Shown here: positions 31,378 through 40,309 of the stretch, in pieces
Layout of the letters: each line of letters opens with the position of its first letter
How positions within the stretch are numbered: position 1 is the first letter of the stretch
NCBI RefSeq assembly: GCF_026340675.1
Contig: NZ_JAPEOX010000001.1
Coordinates: 3,224,001-3,288,000, forward strand
Source: Streptomyces sp. NBC_01264
Lineage (GTDB): Bacteria; Actinomycetota; Actinomycetes; Streptomycetales; Streptomycetaceae
Length of the DNA stretch: 64,000 nt
Direction of reading: 5' to 3'
Made by a program: the position numbers and the translations under genes
The notes under the pieces: model-generated
What the model was told of the DNA's origin: nothing
The model's database searches: none
Seen by the model: the letters and a program-made list of their open reading frames with translations, nothing else

Positions 31378-33510
31378 TCAGTCCCTGGGAAGGCCGAGAA
31401 TCCGCTCGGCGACGACGTTGAGCTGCACCTGCGTGGTGCCTCCGGCGATGGTCAGGCAGCGGGACATGAGCATGCCGTGCACCGCCCGCTTCCCCGCCCC
31501 CTCGCTCACCGCGCCCGCCGGGCCCAGCAGTTCGAGCGTGAGCTCGGCGGTCCGCTGCTGGTGCGGGGTCTGGACGAGCTTGCGTACCGACGCGCCCGCG
31601 CCCGGCTCCAGTCCGGAGACCTGCTGGAGCGTGGTGCGCAGCCCGATGCAGGCCAGGGCGTGCGCCTCGGCGGCCAGGGCCCCGATGCGGACCCGGTACC
31701 CGCCTTCGAGTTCGGCGGAGCGGGCGAGCAGCGCTTCCAGGCCGGTGTCGAAGGTCATCTGGTCGGCCATGTGGACGCGTTCGTTGCCGAGGGTGTTGCG
31801 GGCGACCTTCCAGCCGCCGTCCGCCGCGCCCACCAGGGCGTCCGCCGGCAGCGGCACGTCGTCGAAGTAGACCTCGTTGAAGAGGGCCTCGCCGGTGATC
31901 TCCTTGAGCGGCCGGATGTCGATCCCGGGGGTCTTCATGTCCACGATGAAGTAGCCGAGCCCCTTGTGCTTGGGGGCGTCCGGGTCGGTGCGGGCCAGCA
32001 GGATCCCGTAGTCGGCGCTGTGCGCGGAACTCGTCCACACCTTCTGCCCGTTCACCACCCAGGAGCCGTCCCCGGCCGCCGCCCGCTCCGCCTTCGTCCG
32101 CAGCGAGGCGAGGTCGGACCCCGCCCCCGGTTCGGAGAAGAGCTGGCACCAGGTGACGTCCCCGCGCAGCGTGGGCAGCAGGTAGCGCTCCTGCTGCTCG
32201 GGGGTCCCGTAGGCGAGGATCGAGGGCACGACCCAGGTGGCGATGCCGAGGTCGGCGACCTTGACCCCGGCGGCCGCCAGTTCCTGCTGCACGACGAGCT
32301 GTTCGACCGGGCCCGCGCCGAGTCCGTACGGGGCCGGGAGGTACGGGGCCGCGTACCCGGTGGGCGCCAGCACCCGCCGTGCGGTGGCCGGGTCGAGCCC
32401 GGCCGCGTCGGCGATGGCGCTACGGGCCTTCGCGCGGTGGGTCTCGGCCCGCGCGGGCAGCTCCAGGCGCAGCTCGCGCCGGGCGCCCGCGGCGGCGAGC
32501 CGTACGGCCCGGACCCGGTGGCCGTCGCCGGAGCCGAGGAGCTGGCGGGCGACGAGGGCCCGGCGGAGGTAGATGTGGGCGTCGTGCTCCCAGGTGAAGC
32601 CGATGCCGCCGAGCACCTGGACGCAGTCCTTGGCGCAGGAGTACGCGGCGTCCAGCGCGGTGCCGGCCGCCAGCGCGGCCACCAGGGAGCGCACCTCGGC
32701 CGGTTCCGCCGCGGCCTGCGCGGCGTCCCAGGCGAGCGCCCGGGCCTGCTCCACGCGCACCAGCATGTCGGCGCACAGGTGCTTGATGCCCTGGAACTGC
32801 CCGATGGGCCGCCCGAACTGCTCGCGCACCTTCGCGTACTCGGCGGCGGTGTGCAGCGCCCAGGCGGCGGTGCCGCAGGCGTCGGCGGCGAACAGCACGC
32901 AGGCGAGGTCCCGTACGAGGGCGGCGTCGAGTTCCAGCAGGGCCCCCGGCCCGGCGGTGACCCCGCGGGCGCGGACCTCGGCGGTGGGCCGGGTCGGGTC
33001 GGCGCTGTCCTGGGTACGGACGTCCAGGGCCGCGGCGTCGACGGCGAACCAGCGGGTCCCGTGCGCGGTCTCGGCGGCGAGCAGGACCAGGTCGGCCTCG
33101 CCCGCGCCCAGCACCGGCGGCGCGGTCCCGTCGAGGAGGTAACCGCCCTCCACGGCCACGGCGGTCAGGTCCCCCGGCCCGAGCGCCACGGCGCCGACCC
33201 GCCCGCCGAGGGGCTCGGCCCCGGCCCGGTCCAGGAGCACGGAGGCCAGCACGCTCGGCAGGTACGCCCCGGGCAGCGCCGCCCGGGCGGCCTCCTCCAC
33301 CACGACGGCGAGGTCGAGCAGGGTGCCGCCCTCCAGGTGCGGTTCCAGCAGCCCGGAAGCGAGCAGCCCGTCCCAGTAGGCGGGCCGCGAGCCCGTCTGC
33401 GGCGGGGTGTCGAGGAGCTTGCGCACCTCCTCGGGCGGCACGGCCCGCGCGACCCAGCCGCGTACGGCCTCGGCCAACTCCCGCTGTTCCTTTGTGATTC
33501 CGATGCCCAT
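31378..33510 (-). CDS. FadE34-like double acyl-CoA dehydrogenase
   Basis: 710 residues, twice the normal acyl-CoA dehydrogenase length, made of two fused halves. Residues 1-345 contain an ACAD C-terminal-type segment ([41 protein letters not shown]); residues 350-710 contain FAD and substrate motifs ([34 protein letters not shown]) and the end [23 protein letters not shown]. The same natural fusion and length occur in M. tuberculosis FadE34, a cholesterol side-chain (cholyl-CoA) dehydrogenase. The ATG at 33510 lies 12 bp from a perfect KstR box, so the operator overlaps the translation-initiation region. Confidence 0.9.
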   Translation of the reverse strand: MGIGITKEQRELAEAVRGWVARAVPPEEVRKLLDTPPQTGSRPAYWDGLLASGLLEPHLEGGTLLDLAVVVEEAARAALPGAYLPSVLASVLLDRAGAEPLGGRVGAVALGPGDLTAVAVEGGYLLDGTAPPVLGAGEADLVLLAAETAHGTRWFAVDAAALDVRTQDSADPTRPTAEVRARGVTAGPGALLELDAALVRDLACVLFAADACGTAAWALHTAAEYAKVREQFGRPIGQFQGIKHLCADMLVRVEQARALAWDAAQAAAEPAEVRSLVAALAAGTALDAAYSCAKDCVQVLGGIGFTWEHDAHIYLRRALVARQLLGSGDGHRVRAVRLAAAGARRELRLELPARAETHRAKARSAIADAAGLDPATARRVLAPTGYAAPYLPAPYGLGAGPVEQLVVQQELAAAGVKVADLGIATWVVPSILAYGTPEQQERYLLPTLRGDVTWCQLFSEPGAGSDLASLRTKAERAAAGDGSWVVNGQKVWTSSAHSADYGILLARTDPDAPKHKGLGYFIVDMKTPGIDIRPLKEITGEALFNEVYFDDVPLPADALVGAADGGWKVARNTLGNERVHMADQMTFDTGLEALLARSAELEGGYRVRIGALAAEAHALACIGLRTTLQQVSGLEPGAGASVRKLVQTPHQQRTAELTLELLGPAGAVSEGAGKRAVHGMLMSRCLTIAGGTTQVQLNVVAERILGLPRD

Positions 33511-33521
33511 GCGCGGCAGAG

Positions 33522-33535
33522 TAGAACACGTTGCA
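33522..33535 (-). promoter_or_regulatory. KstR-type operator, perfect match
   Basis: TAGAACACGTTGCA matches TNNAACNNGTTNNA at all fixed positions, 12 bp before the FadE34-like start codon. Confidence 0.7.
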
Positions 33536-33555
33536 TTCTGACGGAAGGTCAGAAC

Positions 33556-33569
33556 TGAAACGTGTTCTC
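33556..33569 (-). promoter_or_regulatory. KstR-like operator, one mismatch
   Basis: TGAAACGTGTTCTC keeps T, AAC and GTT of the KstR pattern and differs at the last position. It lies 34 bp from the perfect box, centre to centre, so two dimers could bind the same promoter. Confidence 0.5.
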
Positions 33570-33618
33570 ACTTTGCGAAGGGCGTGCGGGGGCGGCCGGG
33601 GAGCCGCCGGGGGCCGGG

Positions 33619-33786
33619 AGGCCGGGACCGGGAGGCCGGGACCGGGAGGCCGGGACCGGGAGGCCGGGACCGGGAGGCCGGGACCGGGAGGCCGGGACCG
33701 GGAGGCCGGGACCGGGAGGCCGGGACCGGGAGGCCGGGACCGGGAGGCCGGGACCGGGAGGCCGGGACCGGGAGGCCGGGGCCGGG
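33619..33786. repeat. Minisatellite: 12 tandem copies of a 14-bp unit
   Basis: AGGCCGGGACCGGG is repeated twelve times head to tail; only the last copy differs (A to G). Because 14 is not a multiple of three, any frame across it cycles through RPGPGG/DREAGTG-like peptides, so it is not coding. It lies between the FadE34-like promoter region and the DUF3592-like gene. Confidence 0.9.
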
Positions 33787-33797
33787 AGGCCCGGAGG

Positions 33798-34250
33798 TCA
33801 GGGCATCAGGGCTAGGCCCGTCACGGCCGCGGCGCACATGGCGATGGCCGCGATCACCGTCCACACGGCGGCGCGGAGGAACGCCTCGTGTTCCGCGCGC
33901 TCCTTGCGCACCGCGGACATCGTGCCCATGTGGACCGTCATCGCCGGGCCCGGCAGCCGCACCAGCGCGTACGTCTCGCCCACGACGTACAGGGGGTTGG
34001 GGCCGACGTCGGCGGTGTGCCGGGCCGTCGAGCCGTCCGCCGCCGGATACTCGTAGGAGACGCGCAGGCCGTCGGCGTCGGCCAGCGGCTCCAGCGCGAC
34101 CAGGACCGCCTGGACCTCGACACCGGTCTCGTCGAGTTCCCTCATCTCCTTGAACTCGTCCCGCCCGCCGATGATCGCCAAGAGGGTGAGGAGAAGGGCG
34201 CCGCCACCCGCCGCGACGGACCAGCCGAGCACCTGGGAAACCGTGTCCAC
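33798..34250 (-). CDS. Small membrane protein, DUF3592-like
   Basis: 150 residues with an N-terminal transmembrane helix (VLGWSVAAGGGALLLTLLAIIGG), a soluble beta-rich middle (ELDETGVEVQAVLVALEPLADADGLRVSYEYPAADGSTARH) and a C-terminal helix (AVWTVIAAIAMCAAAVTGLAL). The soluble part has the look of DUF3592, an extracytoplasmic domain of unknown role. GTG at 34250 was chosen for the signal-anchor position. It is divergent from a similar but longer membrane protein, 61 bp away. Confidence 0.7.
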   Translation of the reverse strand: MDTVSQVLGWSVAAGGGALLLTLLAIIGGRDEFKEMRELDETGVEVQAVLVALEPLADADGLRVSYEYPAADGSTARHTADVGPNPLYVVGETYALVRLPGPAMTVHMGTMSAVRKERAEHEAFLRAAVWTVIAAIAMCAAAVTGLALMP

Positions 34251-34311
34251 AGCCGTGACCGTACGGCTTCGGGACACCTCCGGGAAACCCCCGGCCCCTA
34301 CGCTCGCGGCC

Positions 34312-35169
34312 ATGTCGTCCATACCCGCCCTCCTGGGTGACCGAGGTACCGAACTCCGTGCGGACAGCGGCGCGCTGGTCTTCCGCCGCCTCCACGAGGA
34401 GGTCCGCATCCCCCTCGCCGCCGTCGCCCGCGTGCACGCGAGGGGGCGGGCGGTGGCCGTGGAGTTGAGGGTCCCCGCCGGGACCAGGCCGGTCCCGTAC
34501 CGGATCGGGGGCGTGGGCCGCGCCTCGGCCGCCGCCTTCGCTGCGGCGGTGAACGGCTCCGTTCCCCAACCCCCCGCCGGACGGGCACCTGCGGACGGAT
34601 CGGCACTCGTGACGGTCACGCCCCGGGACGACGCGGTCACGCCCCGGGAGGGCACGGCCGCCGCCGGTGAGGAGGACGCGGAGCAGCTGCAGCCGGCCGA
34701 GTTCGTCGGCCGCTGCGCGATGGCCGCGGCCGGCCTCGGACTCGTCGCCCTCGCGGCGCGCGTGGTGATCGCCGGGGACCACGTGAGCCGCGCGCTCGCG
34801 GTACTGCTGCTCGGCGTCCCCGTCCTGCTGATCGGCAGGCTGGCGGTGACCACGGTGGCGATGGTGTGGAACGAGTGGTATCTGCCCCGCCACGGCATCA
34901 CGACCGAGGCGCGGCCCCTCCTCATCCACGGCCAGGTCGCCTACGGCTACACCGCCACCGACGGCAGGATCCGCCCCGCCCCCACCTATGGCGCCGCGCA
35001 CGGCACCACGTTCCAGGTCGCCTACCACCCCAAGTACCCCGCGCGCGCGGTCGTGTTCGGGAGCCCGGGCCAGGTCCTCCAGTTGACGGTCCTGCCGACG
35101 GTCTTCGTGACCGTCACCGCCCTCCTCTGCTGGGCCACCCTCGCCCTCGCCCAGCCCGCCGCCCGCTGA
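34312..35169 (+). CDS. Membrane protein, DUF3592-like
   Basis: 285 residues. Residues 1-95 are soluble (LVFRRLHEEVRIPLAAVARVHA, VAVELRVPAGTRPVPYRI), followed by an acidic linker, two helices (AAAGLGLVALAARVVIAG and ALAVLLLGVPVLLIGRLAVTTVAM), a soluble beta segment (GYTATDGRIRPAPTYGA, TFQVAYHPKYPARAVVFG) and a final helix. The last soluble segment resembles DUF3592. Function unknown; the divergent neighbour has a related domain and may work with it. ATG at 34312 is in MSSIPALLGDRGTEL. Confidence 0.72.
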   Translation: MSSIPALLGDRGTELRADSGALVFRRLHEEVRIPLAAVARVHARGRAVAVELRVPAGTRPVPYRIGGVGRASAAAFAAAVNGSVPQPPAGRAPADGSALVTVTPRDDAVTPREGTAAAGEEDAEQLQPAEFVGRCAMAAAGLGLVALAARVVIAGDHVSRALAVLLLGVPVLLIGRLAVTTVAMVWNEWYLPRHGITTEARPLLIHGQVAYGYTATDGRIRPAPTYGAAHGTTFQVAYHPKYPARAVVFGSPGQVLQLTVLPTVFVTVTALLCWATLALAQPAAR

Positions 35170-35187
35170 GGCGCCCCTCGGCGGGAG

Positions 35188-37266
35188 TCAGGACTTCTCG
35201 TAGTAGTAGCCCTCGCCGTGGGAGGGGCCGACGTTGTGCTGGAGGCCGACCGGGAGGCTCTTGGTGAAGAAGGAGGGGTCCAGGACCCCGCAGAACTGGC
35301 TGGTGGACTTGGATTTGTCCACCGCCGCCGCGCCGATGTTGATCCGGGTCCCGCCGGAGGCCAGTGAGGTCACCTTCGCGATGTTCTCGCAGTGGCCCAT
35401 CTGGGTCTCGTTGATCAGGCGGACCGCCCCGGACCGGGTGATGATCACCGTCCCCGGCTGGCCGATGTTGAGGTTGTCCTTGTAGGTCCAGGTCCCGGCG
35501 AAGTACGCGGGGACCGCGTCGCCGCCGCCGGAGCCGCCACCGCTCGGCGAACCGCCGCCACTGGGCGAACCGCCGCCGCTCGGCGAGCCCGATCCCCCCG
35601 GGGTGGCGCTCGGGCCGGTGCCCGTACCGGCGCCGCCGGCGGCCGGGCCCCCGGCGCCGCCCTGGCTCGCACTGCTCCCGCCCGGGGTGCCGGAGCCTCC
35701 GCCGGGGGTACCCGCGCCCGCCGCGGCGCCCTGTCCGGCGGTGGCCTGTCCGTCCGGCGCCGGTACGGGCGGGCTCTGCGCGGCCTGGGGGCTTTCGGGG
35801 TTCGGTGTGCCCGGGGCGGGCGAACCGCTCCCCGCCGAAGGGGAGCCCGAGGAGGCGCCGGGCGTCACGGAAGCACTGCTCGCCGGGGGCGAAGCCTGCG
35901 ATCCGCCGCCGTCGCCGCCGAACGGCTGGAGTAGGGCCACCGTGCCCCCGCCGACGGTCAGCACCAGGACCGCCGGCACGGCGACGGTCAACCGCCGCCG
36001 GGCCCCGCGCCGCTCGCCTTGCGCCGCGCCGCCGGCGGCCGGGCCGGCCACCGGCGCGGGCACGGGCCCGCCCGACGGGCCGCCCGACGGCCCGCCCGAC
36101 GGCTCGACCACCGCGACGACCTGCTCGCCCGACGTACCCACCCCGCCGGACGCTTCCGCCTCCGGCCGCGGCCCGAGCGTCGCCCGGTCCGGGCTCGGCG
36201 CATCCCCCGCTCCCCCGTCCCCCGCGGGCGCGGGCCCGGGATCCGACACCGGCACGGGATCAGACACCGGCAATGGCGCCGGAACCGGCACCGACAGCGG
36301 TTCCGAAACCCGCACCGCCTCCGCGTCGAGGAGCCGCGCCGCCTGCCGGGCCAGCCGTTCCACCACCTCGGGCGGCAGCCACGCCCCGCCGCGCGCCGCC
36401 GGGAGGACCCTCTCGGGGTCCGCGAGCAGCTCGTCCACGCCCGGCCGGTCCTCCACACCCTTGACCAGGCAGCGGCCGATCAGCGCGCGCAGCGGGGCGT
36501 CCGCCACCCGCTCCAGGGCCGGTTCGCCCTCCACGATCTGGAACATCACCGCGTGCTGGTTGCTGGCGCCGTGCCCGAAGGGCAGCTCGCCCGTGGCCGC
36601 GTACATCAGGACACAGCCGAGCGTGAACACGTCGCTCTTCGCCCCGGCCCGCTGACCGCGCACCTGCTCGGGCGACATGAACCCGGGCGAGCCGACGACC
36701 ATGCCGGTGCTGGTGAGCCGCGATTCGACGGAGGTCTCCAGGGCGCGCGAGATCCCGAAGTCGATGACCCGGCTGCCCTCGACGGTCAGCATCACGTTCG
36801 ACGGCTTGAGGTCGCGGTGCACGATCCCGGCGGTGTGGATGTCCTTCAGCGCGTGCAGCAGCCCGTCCGCGAGGGCGTGTACGGAGTCCACGGGCAGGGG
36901 GCCGTACCGGCGCACGATCTGCTCCAGCGAGAGCCCGGGTACGTATCCGGTGGCCACCCAGGGCCGCTCGGCGTCGGGGTCCGCCTCCAGGACGGGCGCG
37001 GTGTACCGCTCGCCCACCTTCCGGGCGGCGTCGATCTCGCGGCGGAAGCGGGCCCGGAACTGCGCGTCGGCCACGTGTTCCTCGTGCACCACCTTCACGG
37101 CGACCGTACGCCCGCCCTCGGACCGGGCCAGGAACACCCGCCCCATCCCGCCAGCCCCGAGGCGCCCGAGCAGCAGGTACGGTCCGATCCGGCTCGGATC
37201 CCCGGCCGCGAGCGGCTTTATGCCGCCGTCGGCGTTGTCGTCGTCGCCCTTGCGCGCGCTGCTCAT
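35188..37266 (-). CDS. Membrane-anchored Ser/Thr protein kinase
   Basis: 692 residues. The cytoplasmic kinase domain (about 25-290) is complete: GRLGAGGMGRVFLA, VAVKVVHE, HRDLKPSNVML, IDFGISRAL, VGSPGFMSPEQ. A long Pro/Ser-rich linker, a single transmembrane helix (LTVAVPAVLVLTVGGGTVALL), an extracellular Ser/Gly/Pro-rich spacer encoded by short repeats (35520-35600), and a compact C-terminal domain of about 100 residues (YFAGTWTYKDNLNIGQPGTVIITR, CENIAKVTSLASGGTRINIG, YYYEKS) follow. The last domain is a possible ligand sensor. ATG at 37266 gives MSSARKGDDDNADGG. Confidence 0.9.
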   Translation of the reverse strand: MSSARKGDDDNADGGIKPLAAGDPSRIGPYLLLGRLGAGGMGRVFLARSEGGRTVAVKVVHEEHVADAQFRARFRREIDAARKVGERYTAPVLEADPDAERPWVATGYVPGLSLEQIVRRYGPLPVDSVHALADGLLHALKDIHTAGIVHRDLKPSNVMLTVEGSRVIDFGISRALETSVESRLTSTGMVVGSPGFMSPEQVRGQRAGAKSDVFTLGCVLMYAATGELPFGHGASNQHAVMFQIVEGEPALERVADAPLRALIGRCLVKGVEDRPGVDELLADPERVLPAARGGAWLPPEVVERLARQAARLLDAEAVRVSEPLSVPVPAPLPVSDPVPVSDPGPAPAGDGGAGDAPSPDRATLGPRPEAEASGGVGTSGEQVVAVVEPSGGPSGGPSGGPVPAPVAGPAAGGAAQGERRGARRRLTVAVPAVLVLTVGGGTVALLQPFGGDGGGSQASPPASSASVTPGASSGSPSAGSGSPAPGTPNPESPQAAQSPPVPAPDGQATAGQGAAAGAGTPGGGSGTPGGSSASQGGAGGPAAGGAGTGTGPSATPGGSGSPSGGGSPSGGGSPSGGGSGGGDAVPAYFAGTWTYKDNLNIGQPGTVIITRSGAVRLINETQMGHCENIAKVTSLASGGTRINIGAAAVDKSKSTSQFCGVLDPSFFTKSLPVGLQHNVGPSHGEGYYYEKS

Positions 37267-37366
37267 ACTGCCCGTCCCCCGATGGTCCGCCGCGGCCGGC
37301 CGGACTGGCGTGTCCGGCCGAACCCGCATCAGGGTAAAGCCAGTTACGTTCAGGATGAAGCTACGC

Positions 37367-37753
37367 CTACGCGGCGGTGCAGACGACCCAGGCCGAAGCG
37401 GTGTTGCTCTGGCCGCTGTCGGTGTTCTTCACCCCCACCGTCCAACCCGTGGGACTGGGAAGGGAGTCGGTGACGAACGTGAGCACGCTGCTGGTCTGGC
37501 CGCCGCCCCCGGTGGGCACCATGCCCGCCGGACAGTTCACGTGCACGAAGCTGAAAGCGCCGGCCGGGATGGAGACGCTGTCACCCCGGTACTGCGGATG
37601 CGCGCTCTGCGGCGCGACGACACCGGGCTCGGTGGGGGGCGCGGGCTTGGGCGGATCGCCTCCGGAGTCCCACGCGTTGGCGGAGAACGCGCTTCCGGCG
37701 AGGAGCACGATCGAGGTCACGGCGGCCAGGGCGAGAGAGCGGGCGGGTTTCAT
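37367..37753 (-). CDS. Small secreted protein, CPAG/TGWTV family
   Basis: 128 residues with a signal peptide (SLALAAVTSIVLLAGSAFSANA) and a mature domain with VNCPAGMVPTGGGG, PTGWTVGVKNTD and the terminal AWVVCTAA; the two cysteines probably form a disulfide. The segment CPAG-VP-GGGG followed by TGWTV-KN and CTA is shared with the broken gene on the opposite strand 190 bp away, so the two are paralogues arranged back to back. Function unknown. Confidence 0.8.
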   Translation of the reverse strand: MKPARSLALAAVTSIVLLAGSAFSANAWDSGGDPPKPAPPTEPGVVAPQSAHPQYRGDSVSIPAGAFSFVHVNCPAGMVPTGGGGQTSSVLTFVTDSLPSPTGWTVGVKNTDSGQSNTASAWVVCTAA

Positions 37754-37943
37754 ACCGGCCTTCCTTTGCACACGCGGGTTCGGGTCGGCCCTGGACTTCC
37801 CCGAACCAGCGGGGTGACCCGCCCGGCCACCCGTCCGGCGGAGGAAGAAACGTATGTGCGCATGCCGAACGAGTGACCCCCGCATCACGCGACCACGGTG
37901 GGGGACGTGTGGCCTTCGACCGCAACGCAACGAGGAGGCCGCG

Positions 37944-38406
37944 ATGATCCGCGCGCGAAGTTTCCGAACCGCCGCACTGACGACCGGTGCTCTTTCCGCC
38001 GCCGCCCTCCCTGCTCCGCCCCGTACGCATGGGCACACGGCGAGCCGGCGGCGCCGACCACGATGTCCACGACCCGCAGTGCGACGCAGCAGCCGGGCCA
38101 CCCGATCGTCCCGTACCCCGGCAGACAGGGCACCGCGGTGGCGGCTCCCAGCACGTCGTGGGCGGCGGCTTCCAGGCCGGACCTCGCACGTTCGCCAGCG
38201 CATCGGACTGGGAGAACGGAGCGACGGGGACGGCCCACGCGGAGTGCCCCGCCGGGCAGGTGCCGAGCGGAGGCGGCGGATCCGGCAGCTTCGACGTCCT
38301 CCTCACCACCTCGGGCCCGACCGAGACGGGCTGGACGGTCCGGGCGAAGAACATGGGCTTCGCCCAGAACACCCTCTTCGCCTCGGCGATGTGCACGGCC
38401 CCCTGA
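37944..38406 (+). pseudogene. Frameshifted secreted-protein paralogue
   Basis: ATG at 37944 follows GAGGAGG and encodes a signal-like start (MIRARSFRTAALTTGALSAA). The mature part appears in two other frames: first YAWAHGEPAAPTTMSTTRSA up to about 38150, then HVVGGGFQAGPRTFASASDW and AECPAGQVPSGGGG, TGWTVRAKNMGFAQNT, SAMCTAP to the stop at 38406. The last part aligns with the intact paralogue at 37367-37753. Two frameshifts (about 38000-38030 and 38140-38160) are needed, so it is broken or the sequence has errors. Confidence 0.65.
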
Positions 38407-38619
38407 AGGCTGTACCACCGGCCGTACGGGTACTTCCGCCGGGCCGGGCCGGTTCGGGGAGGCCTCTCACCCGAATCCTTTCTGCTCAAGGCAGGGCGGG
38501 CGGTGCCGGCCGCCCTGCACGGCTCACGGGACGCCGGAGCCCCTAATGGGCGCTATGCCCGCCCCATGGATGTTGCTTGAGTGCGCGTGTTCCGTGCACG
38601 CCGTCACCAGGGAGTCCCC

Positions 38620-39093
38620 ATGTCCTACCGCCCCCGCCTCCGCAGCGCGTTGATCGGCGCGTGCACCGCGGCGCTGCTCGCCGGCCCCGGACTGCTCGCA
38701 CTCCCCGCACAGGCTGAGAGCCCGCAGGCTCCGGCGGCAGCGTCCCGGATGTCGACGCGGCCCGAGATGCAGGTCATGACGTTCCTCGGCGACTACCGGG
38801 ACGCCGTGCTGGGCCAGCACTCGGAGGGCAAGAGCACGGCCGACGTCCGGAAGGACTTCCTCACGTCCGGCCTCGACGGCAGCCTGTACGACTGGGGCGC
38901 GGCGAACCAGAAGGACGCGATCTTCCGCACGAACGAGCTGCCCAGCGGCTGGTCCGCGGTGGAGCAGGAGCAGGCGAACGGCCACGCCAAGGTCGTCCTG
39001 ACCCAGACCTTCGAGAACGGCACGACGTCCGAGGTCTGCTACCAGGTGAACCTCGACGGCCTGCTCATCGACGGCCTGACCGACCCCTCCTGA
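38620..39093 (+). CDS. Small secreted protein, unknown
   Basis: 157 residues with a signal peptide (LIGACTAALLAGPGLLALPAQA, cleavage likely after AQA). The mature part is LGDYRDAVLGQHSEGKSTADVRK, DWGAANQKDAIFRTNELPSGW, VVLTQTFENGTTSEVCYQVNL. It resembles small streptomycete exported proteins of unknown function. ATG at 38620 is preferred over a GTG at 38581 because it leaves a normal signal peptide after MSYRPRLRS. 213 bp upstream hold no other gene. Confidence 0.72.
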   Translation: MSYRPRLRSALIGACTAALLAGPGLLALPAQAESPQAPAAASRMSTRPEMQVMTFLGDYRDAVLGQHSEGKSTADVRKDFLTSGLDGSLYDWGAANQKDAIFRTNELPSGWSAVEQEQANGHAKVVLTQTFENGTTSEVCYQVNLDGLLIDGLTDPS

Positions 39094-39126
39094 ACGCCCC
39101 GCCGGCCGACGGACCGTGAACCTCCG

Positions 39127-39444
39127 TCAGGCCAACCGCGCACCCGCCGAGTCCGGCGCGGGGGCGATCCGCCGCTCGGGCAGCCAGGGCCCGGGCTCGG
39201 GTACGGGCACCGGCTCCGGCTCGGCCGCGGAGTGCCCCTCGGCGAAACGGGGCAGGTGGTCCCGGTCCAGCACCAGGAACTCCTCCGCGAGTCCGTGCGT
39301 GCCGGACGCCCGGGGTCCGAGGGGGTGGACCGTGCACGGCACGCCGAGGTCGGCCGCGATGTGCGAGGGCGGCAGCGGGTGCCAGTCCTCGTCCAGGTAG
39401 GAGTTGGTCTCCAGCGACACCACCGCCACGGCGTCGTTGGCCAC
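39127..39444 (-). CDS. Small hypothetical protein
   Basis: About 105 residues starting GTG at 39444 (MANDAVAVVSLETNSYLDED), with HPLPPSHIAADLGVPCTVHPLG in the middle and a Pro/Glu-rich tail (EPEPVPVPEPGPWLPERR). Codon use fits a real gene, but no family is recognised. It ends 38 bp upstream of the end of the GATase gene on the same strand. Confidence 0.5.
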   Translation of the reverse strand: MANDAVAVVSLETNSYLDEDWHPLPPSHIAADLGVPCTVHPLGPRASGTHGLAEEFLVLDRDHLPRFAEGHSAAEPEPVPVPEPGPWLPERRIAPAPDSAGARLA

Positions 39445-39482
39445 CGCACCACCCCCCGAGAACCCGATTCGGTCACCGCCGG

Positions 39483-40238
39483 TCAGCGGGTGCGCGCGTG
39501 CTCGACGGCCGCCGTCGCCAGGCCCGCCACGAACGGGTGGGCGCGGGTGCCGTCGCCGTCCAGTTCGGGCTGGAAGAGGGTGGCCAGGAAGAAGGGGTGC
39601 CCGGCCAGTTCGGCGATGCGGATGTCGCCGGATTCGTCGGCGCCGGTGAAGGTCATGCCGTGGGCACGGAGCATGTCCAGGTGGAGGGGGTTGGGGCCGT
39701 AGTTGCAGTGGTACCGGGCCTGCGTGCGGTCCGCGCCGAGCAGGCGGGCGGCGCGGGAGCCGGGGGTGACCCGTACGGCGCCTTCGTGGCCCACCAGCGA
39801 GCAGGCCAGCGGGACGACCACCGCGTCCGTCTCGGCGGCCGCCGGGTCGTTCTCGGCGTGGGCGGCCCGGTCGAGGCCGCAGACCGTACGGGCGAACTCC
39901 AGCAGGGCGTGCTGGAAGCCGCCGCAGGTGCCGAGGAAGGGGATGCCGTTCTCGCGGGCGTCCCGGATCGCCCCGAGCACCCCGCCCTCGCTGCGGTACG
40001 GGCTGCCGGGCAGGACCCAGACGGCGTCGAAGCCGGCCATGCCCTCGCCCGCCTCCTCGGTGGGGATCCAGTAGGCGTCGAGGTCCAGGCCCTCGCGCAG
40101 GCGCAGCGCCTCCAGCAGGCCGGGGACGCGGGCGTGGGACCGTACGGCGTCGGAGCGGTCCGCGATCAGGGCGATGCGGGCGGGTGACACGGGGGCGGGT
40201 GCCGTGCGGGCGGGTGACGTGGGGTGGTTCGCGTTCAT
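39483..40238 (-). CDS. Stand-alone class I glutamine amidotransferase-like protein (CTP synthase C-terminal type)
   Basis: 251 residues of the GATase1 fold. The nucleophile elbow is GTCGGFQHALLEFA with its Cys, preceded by FDAVWVLPGSPYRSEGGVLGA, as in the C-terminal domain of CTP synthase. Where triad GATases have a HPE motif this protein has TLFQPELDG, so the catalytic His appears to be Gln. The group is known as CTP-synthase C-terminal-region-related proteins. It may bind glutamine-like substrates without hydrolysing them, or use another residue. It is divergent from a LysR regulator (71 bp between), which may control it. Confidence 0.82.
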   Translation of the reverse strand: MNANHPTSPARTAPAPVSPARIALIADRSDAVRSHARVPGLLEALRLREGLDLDAYWIPTEEAGEGMAGFDAVWVLPGSPYRSEGGVLGAIRDARENGIPFLGTCGGFQHALLEFARTVCGLDRAAHAENDPAAAETDAVVVPLACSLVGHEGAVRVTPGSRAARLLGADRTQARYHCNYGPNPLHLDMLRAHGMTFTGADESGDIRIAELAGHPFFLATLFQPELDGDGTRAHPFVAGLATAAVEHARTR

Positions 40239-40309
40239 GACCGCCATCCTCCGAGCCGCCGGCCCATCACGTCCAACGATGATCCTCACTACCCGCATAA
40301 GCGATACTG

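Noticed and set aside
33531..33815. Frames over the 14-bp repeats encoding RPGPGG/DREAGTG peptides
   Set aside because: The unit length is not a multiple of three, so the peptide simply reflects the repeat. No start site or conserved domain.
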